Below, piece after piece: positions 10,276 to 19,614 of a DNA stretch of 23,198 nt (positions are counted from its first letter, which is position 1; each line of letters opens with the position of its first letter). This DNA comes from Acanthaster planci (lineage: Eukaryota > Echinodermata > Asteroidea > Valvatida > Acanthasteridae), in assembly GCF_001949145.1 (NCBI RefSeq), contig NW_019091394.1:1638743-1661940 (forward strand), in the 5' to 3' direction. Position numbers and translations under genes: made by a program. The notes below the pieces were generated by a model. That model saw only the letters and a list, made by a program, of their open reading frames with translations. It ran no database searches and was not told where the DNA came from.

Positions 10276-10452
10276 CAATACGGGCATTTCACAATAGTGC
10301 GCCTCCAAGAGTTTGCAACGCTTTGACCAATCACAGTGCGCGAAAGTTGTTGACCCATGCGCGTTTGGAAAGGATCGACAGATTTCGCGCACTGTGATTG
10401 GTCAACGCGTTGTAAACTCTTGGAGGCACACTATTGTGAATCGCCCGTATTG
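10276..10452. mobile_element. Foldback (long hairpin) MITE-like element
   Basis: Two 70-base arms (10276..10345 and 10383..10452) are inverted copies with about five mismatches, separated by a 37-base loop. The ends read CAATACGGGC and GCCCGTATTG. Each arm contains GACCAATCACAGTGCGCG. It encodes no protein. Flanking bases (CCGTT, CCAGA) do not show a target-site duplication. Confidence 0.85.
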
Positions 10453-10978
10453 CCAGAATGTGTTTTGTCAAATTATATTTGGCCTTTTAGAACTAATCAC
10501 TCCACAGATGCATCACAAGTCAGGAAGACCATTAAACAATGGAAGGATAACAGAACAAAATGAAAAGCAGAATTTCAGGGTGAAACTAAAAGCTTAAGCA
10601 GTGACAAGGCGGGTGGCTGATGCTGCTTTGTTGTGTAGTCTCGACCAGTCCCGGTGTCATGCGCAAGTCTTGCATAGTAAGTTTTTCGGGACAACTTTTA
10701 TCTGGTCTCCACACTGCACGTCAACTCCGGGGGGGGCGTATCCACTTGCATTTGGGGGAAGGTCAAACATGAGTGATTTGTTAACCCTTCTTGACATTTG
10801 TGAAGTGTGGAGGCTACGCGTTGAGGCATTTTACATGTAATGGAGAGCAAAAGAAACGAAATCATTGAAACAAATCGTCTTTTTTCCTTAAGAAATCAAC
10901 GAATAGAGTCCATTTTTTGGGGGGTGGGTGGGTGGGGGGGAGCCATAGACCTCTTGGGCCGCTGGGTCTGCCAATGGG
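10453..10978. other. Intergenic, downstream of G3; no gene seen
   Basis: Lies 3' of G3. It contains a G run (10728..10735) and a GGGTGGGTGGGTGGGGGG tract near 10920..10940, just after the G3 stop on its template side. No clear minus-strand AATAAA was found close to the stop codon. Confidence 0.45.
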
Positions 10979-11298
10979 TCAGGTCCCGGTCTCCATTGTG
11001 TCCATGACGGTTCTGTATGGAATTTTGTTCGGCCGCCGTCTCCTGATGATCAGGCACATCGCACCGGTAGCCGCCAGGGCTGCAAGGATTGTGCCCACGA
11101 CCGTGCCGATTATCAGGCCGGTGTGGTCTGTTGGACCACCGACAGGGAAGGGGGAGGTGGGCCGCCAGGTGGTCACCGAGAGGTTGGAGGTCGCCTCCGA
11201 GGTGGTAGCATTTGGCAGGATCTCGGTTGTCTGCAATGGCTGGGTCGTCGTTGGAAAAACAGGCCGGACACTTGGCGTTGTTGGGTCACACACGTCCT
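10979..11298 (-). CDS. G3 exon 6, second stalk, transmembrane helix and tail
   Basis: 320 bases from acceptor CGTCTAG|AG to TGA (10979..10981). It starts EDVC (fourth cysteine, residue 278), then about 55 residues rich in Thr, Pro and Ser with sequons NAT and NLS, a Gly/Ala/Ile/Val helix (LIIGTVVGTILAALAATGAM), RRRR, and a tail containing PYRTV nine residues from the membrane. The stalk between LAMP domain and membrane is much longer than in G2. Confidence 0.85.
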
Positions 11299-14200
11299 CT
11301 AGACGGTTAACAATTAGTGGAGAATAAGAACAGTTCCAATCAATCATCAAATCTAGTGCATGAGTCCCAGTGCTCGCGTCTCAAAGGAGACGTCACAACA
11401 ATATTCCAATGAGGGGAATATACATAGGTCTAGACAAAAGGGTAGATTAAATTATCGAAATGGTTCGTTTTGTGCACCTGTGATCTTCAGATTAGTTTAG
11501 TTTTCTAATCACTGTAGTGGTTCTTAAGATACATGAGTCTTGCAGTAATTTCAAAGGAACTTTGCTGTACAAGAATTGTGGGAAGTCTAATCAAACCAAC
11601 TCCCACTTTTTTGCAACAATGGTTTCTTAATCATAGACTTACCGTATCCAAAGCCGCCAAAATCGGCGTAGGGCTGCACGAGCATGTTTTCCAGAGTGAG
11701 CGTTATTGTAGCGTCGCTCAGCGTGAGAATGTCACACTTAAACGCTGCACTATAACCGTACATTTCACTCACAAAACTGGTAAATATCCTGCCGTCCTGC
11801 TGACCTTCAATAGAGAAAATTTCTAAGAAAATTGAAACAGCAAATCTAGAGAAAAAATGATAATGATTAGTTCAACAGAAATGGAAGTTAGTACTAGATC
11901 GATAACGACGACTACGACAATATGTAAACATTGACAACAACCGCAACTACGGAAAAAACAACAGTAACGACATCAATGACAACGACGACGATAACGGGTG
12001 TTGGTGGGCCTGACATCTTTACTTATGACCCAGTCATCCTATTTGCTTAATATCTTCTTTTTCTCACTCTTGGCTCATTCGTGCTGTATGAATCCCGTCT
12101 TTCGGGTAACACACAATCAAACACTTACCGAGTCTTTCCGCGTTATCCGGGAAGAAGGGCGCCGCATACGTCCACACTACCTCCAGTTCCGGGAACAACA
12201 AGCCGACGGGCTTTTGGTTGATTTTGTAAATACTAAATGAGAACCGCAGGCGGAGAGTATACGACGAATTGTCGGGGTAAGCGAAGAAAAACTCTCGGTG
12301 GTCCATGGAGTACCTCTCACACTTTCCATAAGCTTGCAGGCTCTCCGGGAAGGGAATGACTGCTTCTGCCGACTGAAACAAAATCGAATCACTAAGCTAC
12401 GAGGGAGAATTTAATCCCAAAATGGCGGCAGGTCAGATTGAAGATGGCTGAAAAGGCAACCACACACACACAAAATAAATAAATAAAAAAAAAAACAAAA
12501 AAAACCCCAAAACCACAAAACAAAAACAAACAAACAAATACCAACCCCCCCCCCCCAATACGACATCACGACATGCAGGAGCTACTCACCTCTCCGTCTG
12601 TTTTGTCGAATTTGATTTTCAGTGTGGCGGTAAACATGGCCAGTATGCACACGTGACCGTCCGTGTCGTTGATTTGATAGCTGCAAGAGAATTCCAAGCA
12701 AGAGGTGAACGGTAAACGTCTAACAACCTCGGGATAACAAGTAGCCCCCCTTCACCCTATAACTTCTACAAGAGCTGCCACATTCCCACTTCTACCATAA
12801 TCGCGCCATTTTGTGAGATGCACACCACTCATGTGATGAAACACCAGATGTGAGGCGAGTCTGGTGTGCAAGAGAAAAGACCCTGAATCAGACTTTGACT
12901 TTGAAGAAACAAACACGCAGTTTTGATTTCTTAATGCTTAAGTGGGATTGAACAGATCCATGCACTGATTTCAGAGATTGTCTCGAACTAAGGTCTTGAT
13001 GATATTTTAATCATACAACATGCCGACTTGGAGTTGAAGATTTACTTAAAATATCGTTAATCACACATTACCACTCTAGAGCCTACAGATTTCGTCTACG
13101 AAAACTTCAACAACTAATAAAACAATGAAATATCGACCCCAAACCTTTTTATACATCCCTGAATCTAACCCCCCTCCTATCTGGTTCGTAAGTGTGACGT
13201 CACTTCAGTTTAAACCACGCCCGCTGCACACGTGCACTGCACATAGGGTTACATGCTCTGATCGCCGTTTACGTGGAACCATGGGACGGGAAGTTAACGC
13301 GCAACTCCAGCGATCGTCCAATGGGTGCCTACAAATCGTGACGCGTCTGCCTTTGTGACGAAGTCACTTACGAACTGGCTACCTTTCAACCTCACCTTGT
13401 GACCGTAATCCTGAATTAACCTAAACCTTGTTGGATTCCTGCCCAAAATGCTGAGTGGTACCGAATCGTGTGCACAGTGTGGTAAAAAAATGTTCTCTTT
13501 AATATGTCGTGATGTCTACTTAAAAAAATACTTTTCATAATACAGGCTGTTCTTGAAATATTTGTTGCTACGTTTCTCCTCATTAGATATGTATGGTTAG
13601 CTTAACCATCAGGACGTCAAAAAGAGTAAATTTGCATTTTTATAGACGCTATGTCTTTTTTACGTTGGGATGAGTTCACTCTGGTTAACAGTTGCTGGTA
13701 GCCCAAGGGTTGTTGTTGGAGGGGCTGATGTTGTCGGTGCTACTGTGGTCGCCAGGTTAGCAGTCGTCACAGCGGGGCTTGTCGTCGTGGCGATCCCAGC
13801 TGTGGTAGTGATGACCCCCGTAGAGCCCGCCGTGCTTTGCCCGGTGATTTCAGTCGGTGCTGTTGCGGTAGCTGGTGTACTGGTGCCATTTACTGCTCTG
13901 GACAATCGGTTCCCTTGGGCCCTCCCTGCAAGCCGACGGACGCGAGAGAAAAGTTCTTTTGAGTGGATCTGAAATCTTGACCACCGTGACCGTATTACCA
14001 TCAGCGAAGGCACTCAGACCCCTTTAATTAGCCTCCAAAAATTTGCAATAAAATTGCTTTTACTCCAAGTGCCACGGTCCATCGATCCATGTTCATAGAA
14101 GACAGTCAGCAGTTAGTTCAGATCTAACATGATCTTGAACCGATGATGTAGCGGCCAAAACGGCCGACAGAATGAACGGAACCCGTGGAACAAAATAGAG

Positions 14201-14756
14201 CGAGGATCCGTATAATTTCGTTTTCTCAGCCTGTTTGGCTACGCTGCAGGCGGTCCGCGTTCTCGCTCTCACGGTTGGACCATACAGCTAGTGAACAGAA
14301 GCTGTCCCAGGAATATTTAGAACCGTATAAGGATTCTTGAATTGATCATTCTGACCACGAAAATAACTAACACAGATATTCATTTTTTAATGACAATCTC
14401 TGCCGTACTTTTGGCTTTTTGAAGAATGTTGGATCATGAAAATTAGTCGAGTCAGACGTATGACACAGATAATTCTTGGAAAGCCGAAGTCTGTTTCTGT
14501 CATTTTAATGGTAAAAATAATCAATTCGAGCATTTCGGCGGTATCCCATGATACTGGAAGAAAATAGAGCACTTGGTTGGATTATCATCTGCCCTTGGTT
14601 GAAAGTATATTATATAGACTGGAAATACTCAGAATGGAATAAAAACAGGCGAAGAAAAAAGGTTTTTCGATGCAACAATTTTGGGTTCCTACCTCCGTGA
14701 CAGCACCAACCTTCAAGCAGCAAAAGGATAACACAGCAAAAGAACGGAAATCCCAT
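10979..14756 (-). CDS. G3: LAMP/CD68-like membrane glycoprotein, complete (6 exons, 380 aa)
   Basis: Exons on the minus strand: 14693..14756, 13664..13925, 12590..12680, 12129..12372, 11643..11804, 10979..11298. They sum to 1143 bases (381 codons with stop), in frame, with the same phases as G2 (1, 2, 0, 1, 1). Domains: signal peptide (1-~21), Thr/Ala-rich stalk (22-108), LAMP luminal domain (109-278) with Cys120, 157, 244 and 278 (spacings 37 and 34, usual for LAMP loops), a second Thr/Pro/Ser-rich stalk (279-333), transmembrane helix 335-359, RRRR, and a tail with Tyr369-Arg-Thr-Val372 as a possible sorting signal. It lies in the left arm of the inverted duplication and its inverted paralog is G4. 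Intron 2 carries a TA-flanked mobile element and intron 3 a long A/C-rich tract. A second signal exon at 16195..16255 could serve as an alternative start. Confidence 0.83.
11643..11804 (-). CDS. G3 exon 5, end of LAMP domain
   Basis: 162 bases, phase 1 to 1: acceptor TTGAAG|GT, donor ATACG|GTAAGT. It encodes GRIFTSFVSEMYG, AAFKC (third cysteine, residue 244), a Thr/Leu strand, and VQPYADF, the motif shared with G2. Confidence 0.87.
12129..12372 (-). CDS. G3 exon 4, middle of LAMP domain
   Basis: 244 bases: acceptor TGTTTCAG|TCG, donor CTCG|GTAAGT, phase 0 to 1. It carries the second cysteine (YGKC, residue 157), strands such as YTLRLRFSF and the sequon NSS, and ends APFFPDNAERLG. It differs from G4 exon 4 at nine bases. 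Confidence 0.87.
12459..12557. repeat. Low-complexity A/C-rich tract in G3 intron 3
   Basis: CA repeats, then AAAT repeats, long A runs, AAAC repeats and a C run (12545..12556). It accounts for most of the extra length of G3 intron 3 (217 bases) compared with G4 intron 3 (124 bases). Confidence 0.9.
12590..12680 (-). CDS. G3 exon 3, start of LAMP domain
   Basis: 91 bases: acceptor CTCTTGCAG|C, donor GAG|GTGAGT. It encodes YQINDTDGHVC (first cysteine, residue 120) and ILAMFTATLKIKF. It differs from G4 exon 3 at one base (TTC versus TAC, Phe/Tyr). Confidence 0.87.
13180..13379. mobile_element. 200-bp TA-flanked MITE in G3 intron 2
   Basis: The ends are inverted repeats built on GTTCGTAAGTG: left TCTGGTTCGTAAGTGTGACG, right CGAAGTCACTTACGAACTGGC. 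TA flanks both sides (13178..13179 and 13380..13381). At the matching place in G4 intron 2 (near 21830) there is a single TA and no element, which is what an insertion with a TA duplication predicts. No transposase is encoded. TA duplication fits Tc1/mariner-type mobilisation, but PIF or other families are possible. The element carries a full TGACGTCA palindrome at 13195..13202. Confidence 0.82.
13664..13925 (-). CDS. G3 exon 2, Thr/Ala-rich mucin-like stalk
   Basis: 262 bases, exactly the length of G4 exon 2. Acceptor CGGCTTGCAG|GG follows a C/T-rich tract; donor CCAAC|GTAAAA is in phase 2. It encodes about 87 residues dominated by Thr, Ala, Ser, Pro and Gly, with sequons at NGT and NQS. An upstream ATTTCAG was rejected as acceptor because it would break the phase-1 junction. 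Confidence 0.8.
14693..14756 (-). CDS. G3 exon 1 (proximal), signal peptide
   Basis: 64 bases: 21 codons plus 1. It encodes MGFPFFCCVILLLLEGWCCHG, with a strong hydrophobic core and three Cys near the end. The donor CGGAG|GTAGGA is in phase 1. The remaining G joins GG of exon 2 to make Gly. Confidence 0.75.
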
Positions 14757-16194
14757 CGTTTCGAAATGAATATTTTACGAGCACTCCAGCGCCGGGACAG
14801 AACAAAATTCCTTACAACATACGCATGACACGGTACAACAGCTGTTGCGAAAATATCTATCACGTTTTTTGTTTACCTACGGTCAAAACAAACCGGTTAG
14901 TCCCTGGACGGATCAGACACTGATCGTATGCTGATGTCCTTTGTCAGATGTGGCCTGTGGACAGATAATCTCACAGCTCTTCGTAGCAATCAATCGCACT
15001 ACTAATTTGTTTACTGCAAAATGGAATCCAGTCGAGAGACTATTGTGCAATTTGACTGAGGCGGCAGCTGACGGAGCGCAGCATGCACTTGGAATTTTAA
15101 TTTATGGAAGGGCGGTAAATTTGTTTGGACCTTTGCAAATCAGAGTTCTTGTTTCTCCATTTGTCATCAGATGGCGTTTATAGTGCACATAATTTCTCGG
15201 GGTACTACCGGGGTGGGGGTGAGGTTGGGGAGCTGGCCTGCCGTGCCCTGTGACCACATGCTTGCTTCACTAGGCCAAAGTATCTTAAAGGAAACGTGTG
15301 GTGAATAGACTAAACGGTTTCCAATGAAATATGCTATTGTTAAAATATGTATACCTACTATAGTATTAATATTGTTTTATTGGATGTAAAAGGAGAAGGT
15401 AATTTTTCTAAGAAAATACATTCATCAACGCTCTGCACGAGGGCGCTATTTTGATGTAGTCATAAAAGGTACTTCTTGTCAGAAGTGTATAAGAAGAGCA
15501 CACAAGCGAATCTTTCAAAATCACCCGCCAACTATGTTCTGAGGAAATACCGGCCACGATCGTTGTCCAGACAAGCTGTTTAACATGAAAGCCAATTAGT
15601 AACTGCACACATCCTACTCCAAAAATGGAGAAAAGTGCGATACATAAAATTCTACTGTGCAGTACACAAAGCTATGGGACCCGCTCTGTCTGGAATTGAA
15701 CCAATCTTGATCTCATGAATATGGGAAATCTTCATGAGCATAAAACCCCAAAACGCTGAAATTCTTTTTACTGCTACAAAGGAATTGTGTAAATTCATCG
15801 TAACACTGTAAAATCAACCTGTGGTTTGCACGTATATCCTGCCCATTAAAAATCCCGTTACATGCACGGTCCTTTAAAACATTAGCCTAGTTGTTCAACG
15901 TTATAGGCTAAGCGATAAGGTGACATCCTGTGCGAGTGTGCACTATTGTGCACTCGAATTGCGAACTGCATTGACACTGTTCCCTCATGTGAACCTGGTT
16001 ATGTTTACAATTTGCATACAATTCTACACACACTCTACAGACTTAACAAGATTGACATCGTCACTGACCTAAAACCTGCCAGGCTAAAGCGCAAGCACAA
16101 GAGGGCGCTGTTCTGACTAATACTTCTCAGTCAAAAAACAATGTGCATCTTGTTGAAAGTCTTTAGAAGTTTCATACCAGATTGTATACCGTAC
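14757..16194. other. DNA between G3's two candidate first exons
   Basis: On the minus strand this lies between the distal signal exon and G3 exon 1. It would be intron for a transcript from the distal exon, and holds the promoter for one from the proximal exon. Blocks near 14760..14900, 15277..15330 and 15420..15450 match the right arm. No mucin-like or LAMP-like exon was found here, which argues against a separate complete gene. Confidence 0.5.
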
Positions 16195-16255
16195 CTCGAG
16201 CTGTCACGACAAGCATTAGACAGACAAGGGAGAAATTCGTCATCGGCGGCGTCAT
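16195..16255 (-). CDS. Candidate distal signal-peptide exon, left arm (alternative G3 first exon)
   Basis: 61 bases: 20 codons plus 1 base, ATG at 16255, donor CGAG|GTACGG in phase 1. It encodes MTPPMTNFSLVCLMLVVTAR, a plausible signal peptide. The phase-1 end would join G3 exon 2 (GG) in frame. The right arm has a homologous exon of exactly the same length and phase at 19554..19614. It may be an alternative first exon of G3, or the first exon of a gene whose remainder is lost; no expression evidence is available. Confidence 0.55.
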
Positions 16256-18015
16256 TGCGTCTTTCTTGACTCGTCGTCGGCTCAATCCTAGCTTGGGCGA
16301 CAAAAATCTTGAACTACCATCACGGCTAGTTGAAGTCTGTACGACAGGCTATATACTACATAATAAACATGTACTACACTCGCGTGTTCTCTCCAGAGCT
16401 ATTTCAATGCCTCTTGACACTTTACGCGGCCGGAAATTAAACAAACAAGGTGCATATTTCCGTAGGACAGGTTACTCAAATGGCTATTTGGGGACATGAC
16501 CGTTGACCGTATTGACCCGAGCTCTAACGTTTCCCAAGCATGCTGCAACCGTAGAACGACATCGGTCACGTACAGTACATGTCACGTACAGTAAGTGTGG
16601 GCACTTAGTACACGCATTACGTGAAGACCTACAGTGTACAGTATGTCTACACGTACATGTACATGTACAGTGTACTGTTCATGCAACATTTACACAAGCG
16701 GGGGGGGGACGGAAGGGTGCTATGCGACAAGCGCCCCCTACGTTCAAACTCTATTCATTCAGTATTGTGCAGCGACGGCGTGCACATCATTTGTTTCTTT
16801 GCTGCGTGAAGATGGACCACGCGATCCACAAACAGCCGGCAATCATTTTTATTGATAATTTATTAATTTCAACCGTGACTCGAAGTGTTTAAACCCGTAT
16901 GATATTTTAACGGGACTTTCACTTGTATCAGAAAAGTTAATCTTCGAGATGAAAATTGTCTTCGGGAGAGATATTTTATTTACCTGCAATTCCTTTTTGA
17001 CCGTGCCATACCGTAGCAACTTGCCGACGCGTTACCCGCACACGCGTTTGTGAGCGATGGTCGGTCGTGCGTGCTGCATCTCCACGCAATGTACAGTAAG
17101 TTTTGATCGAACGTGAAGAACTTTTTGACTACACGCGTACCCAGAAGCAATGGACAAATTTGAATGGGACGCATCACTCGTTTTTTTTTATAACGTTGTG
17201 GAAAAAGGGTCATGTTGAAGGGAAGGATTTCCTTTAAACGACTACAGTTGGAAGGTGAGGCCTTTAAACATACATTTCAGAAAAAAAAAAGTTGAAGGTG
17301 GGAGTTTTATAAATTCAACCGTTGTTATGCATGGAATTCAGGGGCGTTAATTTGAGGATATCACAGCGCAGCGTGTGCATTATAAACGTGCTCGCACGCA
17401 CGATCCATAGCTGGATTGAGAAGCTGAAATCGGAATCCTTTTCTGGAATCTCCATGGTCTACATATTGAAAACAGAACAAGTTCTTCAATAATCCTTGTA
17501 GATAATGGAAACGCAGGAGATTTTAACTTTAAATGAAACAGTTCCTTAATGAGCACCCCCTTTTAATGAATGGAATAAGCTTACAGACCGTTGTGCGCAC
17601 ATCACGCGCAAACCCCTTCCGTCACCCCCCTGTACACAAGTGTACAATACGTGTGCCGCGCCTGGCGCGCCCAAGCTGTGCGCGTACCGTACGCATACGC
17701 ACGTACAGGACGTTTTGTGGATATGTCTTGATACCATATGCCAATATTCTGACATTGGCGATAGCCGTCGAATTGTGCGGAAATAATAAATCATGGCTCG
17801 TGACCTTTGAACTTTGCTACTCAACCAGATTGTGGAAAGTGGACACTTTAGCACGGGGAATTTTGTTGACAAAAATTCTTTAGGACGGTACAGCTTCACT
17901 GATTTAGCGGTTACTGCTGCGGTCCAGTCTGTAGTCTGCGGGAAGTTCGGGAGAGACTGCCGCTTTAATGGCTGGTGCCTCGCTCGCGCACTTTGATCGC
18001 AGATGCAGTCTGCTA
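16256..18015. other. Non-coding inner part of left arm
   Basis: Contains GTAC-rich palindromic tracts (16566..16676 and about 17628..17710), a G run at 16698..16706, and about 1 kb (16690..17700) with no counterpart in the right arm. Open frames here are short and lack recognisable domains. The inner end (17930..18015) matches 18790..18900 in reverse. Confidence 0.5.
16566..16676. repeat. GTAC/ACATGT-rich palindromic tract, left arm
   Basis: Repeated GTACAGT, GTACATGTACATGTAC and TGTACAGTGTAC words, self-complementary in many registers. The partner tract is at 19183..19269 in the right arm. Confidence 0.8.
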
Positions 18016-18784
18016 CTACATGATCTTTATGTAACTTTGCACATACACAAAAGGATATCCGCGGCTTCTCTTTCGAAAGTAAACAAAATTATCACTTGAA
18101 CGAATATGGCGTTTAGAATAACTTCAAAAAATTCCAGTTTTGGACAAAATTTGACTCGTTTGCAGTCTGCTTTGCTTGCATGGTAAATAATGCCGTTAAT
18201 TGGTTGGCGTTTAGTGTTGTGGACGGGAGGTTGGTTGGGGCCTTTTCTCTTGTTGTTGGACTTTACCTTTCAATTTTATCCGACAACAGTCGGTTTGTGG
18301 GCATTGAAGCATGGCGGACACAATGGGAAGGCGCTATTTGAAGTGGGTCAATGTGGAATCAACACAAAAGATTTTACCCACAGACACATTGAATTACATA
18401 TCGCTGTATATTCGCAGAGTTTATGGTGCCATAACTTCAGTTGAGTGATTCGGCTCAGTTCTCAGGCTGTCGAATCCATGATGCCGTGCCCACATACTGT
18501 TTTCCACGAAAGATGAGCTTGATTATGCAATGCACCCAAATTGATGTAATACCGTAAATTTCATCTCCCTTTCCAAGAGTTAAATTCATTACTAATTTGC
18601 TTGTAGTGTTCCCAGCTTCTTATAATGTTTTGTCCTACTTTCCTGCTATTTAACTTGAATTGCAATCCCCATATTCATTGGTACATTAGTGACTTTAACT
18701 TTGTATCAAGGGCTTGACGGGTCGCAAGGATTTCGAAAGTTAATGTGAACAGCTATACCGGATGAGGTATCAAGTGCTGTAGGC
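18016..18784. other. Spacer between duplication arms; no gene supported
   Basis: About 770 bases with no recognised match between halves. It sits between divergent G3 and G4 but is several kb from their proximal ATGs. The plus-strand open frame 18190..18444 (84 aa, hydrophobic N-terminal part) has no recognisable domain and no splice context; I do not call it a gene. Confidence 0.45.
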
Positions 18785-19553
18785 TTCAGTGTCCGCCGCG
18801 ATCCCGGTGTGCAATCGATCGAGGCACCAGCCATTTAAACGGCATGCAGTCTACCACGGCAGGCACAATCACTCTCCCAAACTCCCCGCAGGCAGCATGG
18901 AGCACATAGCACTGGGTCTATAACCACCGAATGTAGAGAAGTTAGTTGCATTGTTCACAATTAATGTTGTACAGACTGATTATATAGGTCGAATGCTGTT
19001 GTGAAGAATTGTGTTATCAACAATTCTCTCTGTGCTACATGCTCACACTTCCCTTAAATTTGAAGACACCTTGTCTATAGTGTCGCAAGTTCAAGGGTCA
19101 CGAACCCAAATTCTGTGCGGGGAGCGTTACGCACACTTCCACGGTTCTCAGCAATATTGGCAAGATACCAAGGCATACCGAAGTACAGTACATGTACATG
19201 TACAGTATGTACACTTTCATGTCCAAGCGTACGTGTACATGTACATGTACTTTACTGTACTGTACGTGCTTGTGTCACACCTAGCTATCCTGACCATGTC
19301 GTTCCGTGACCGCAGCAGTAAGGAGACGTTGCAGCTCAGGTCAATACGGTCAAGGGTCATGGCTCCGAATAGCCATTTGTTTAAACAATCCTGCGGAAAC
19401 ATGCACCTGACTTGTTCAATTCCCACCCTCGTAAATCGTCAATAGACTCGAAATAGCTCTGCAGAGAAGACGCGATAGACGAGTGTTGTCTCCACGATGT
19501 AGTCAGACGACTGTGGTGGAATCTCCAGTTTTCCTTTTTGTTGCCGTGGATTA
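18785..19553. other. Non-coding inner part of right arm
   Basis: Matches the left arm in reverse in several blocks (18790..18900, 19090..19180, 19280..19420, 19445..19480). It contains the GTAC-rich tract and the presumed promoter of the distal signal exon. No TATA box was evident close to 19554. Confidence 0.5.
19183..19269. repeat. GTAC/ACATGT-rich palindromic tract, right arm
   Basis: Words such as GTACAGTACATGTACATGTA and GTGTACATGTACATGTAC. The partner of 16566..16676. The length difference between the arms begins at this tract. Confidence 0.8.
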
Positions 19554-19614
19554 ATGACGCTGCCGATGAAGAATTGCTCCCTTGCCTGCCTGGTGCTTAT
19601 CTTGGCAGCTGGAG
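19554..19614 (+). CDS. Candidate distal signal-peptide exon, right arm (alternative G4 first exon)
   Basis: 61 bases: 20 codons plus 1, ATG at 19554, donor GGAG|GTATGA in phase 1. It encodes a leader starting MTLPMKNCSLACLV and ending LILAAG, a convincing signal peptide similar at its end to that of G2. Splicing to G4 exon 2 (21376, phase 1) would keep the frame. Since G4's proximal exon 1 has a poor donor, this may be the working start of G4. Conservation of length, frame and donor in both arms supports function. Confidence 0.6.

Larger units (their letters stand above)
11643..18015. repeat. Left arm of large inverted duplication
   Basis: Read in reverse, this arm matches the right arm (18785..23198) in exons 1-5, their introns, both signal exons and upstream DNA. 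Anchor pairs: 17960 with 18830, 16255 with 19554, 14756 with 20833, 12372 with 22524, 11804 with 23151. Similarity is near total in exon 3 and patchy in non-coding DNA. The outer limit is unknown because the right arm is cut by the window. This arm is longer, largely because of about 1 kb between 16690 and 17700 with no match in the other arm. Confidence 0.85.

Noticed and set aside
10917-11327. Plus-strand open frame over G3 exon 6
   Set aside because: Antisense shadow of the transmembrane exon; the minus frame has the stop-transfer helix, cysteine and matching splice phase.
13670-13972. Plus-strand Val/Ala-rich frame
   Set aside because: Antisense of the Thr/Ala codons of G3 exon 2.
13950-13980. 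Alternative acceptor ATTTCAG upstream of G3 exon 2 (also present in G4)
   Set aside because: It would enter in phase 0 and break the frame from both signal exons; GCTTGCAG|GG in phase 1 fits all first exons and follows a better pyrimidine tract.
16503-16892. 129-codon frame with His/Val/Thr-rich middle
   Set aside because: It runs through the GTAC-rich repeat tract, which keeps several overlapping frames open, and has no right-arm counterpart.
18190-18444. 84-codon frame with a hydrophobic start in the duplication spacer
   Set aside because: No donor in the needed phase after the hydrophobic part, no domain, and no mirrored copy to show conservation.
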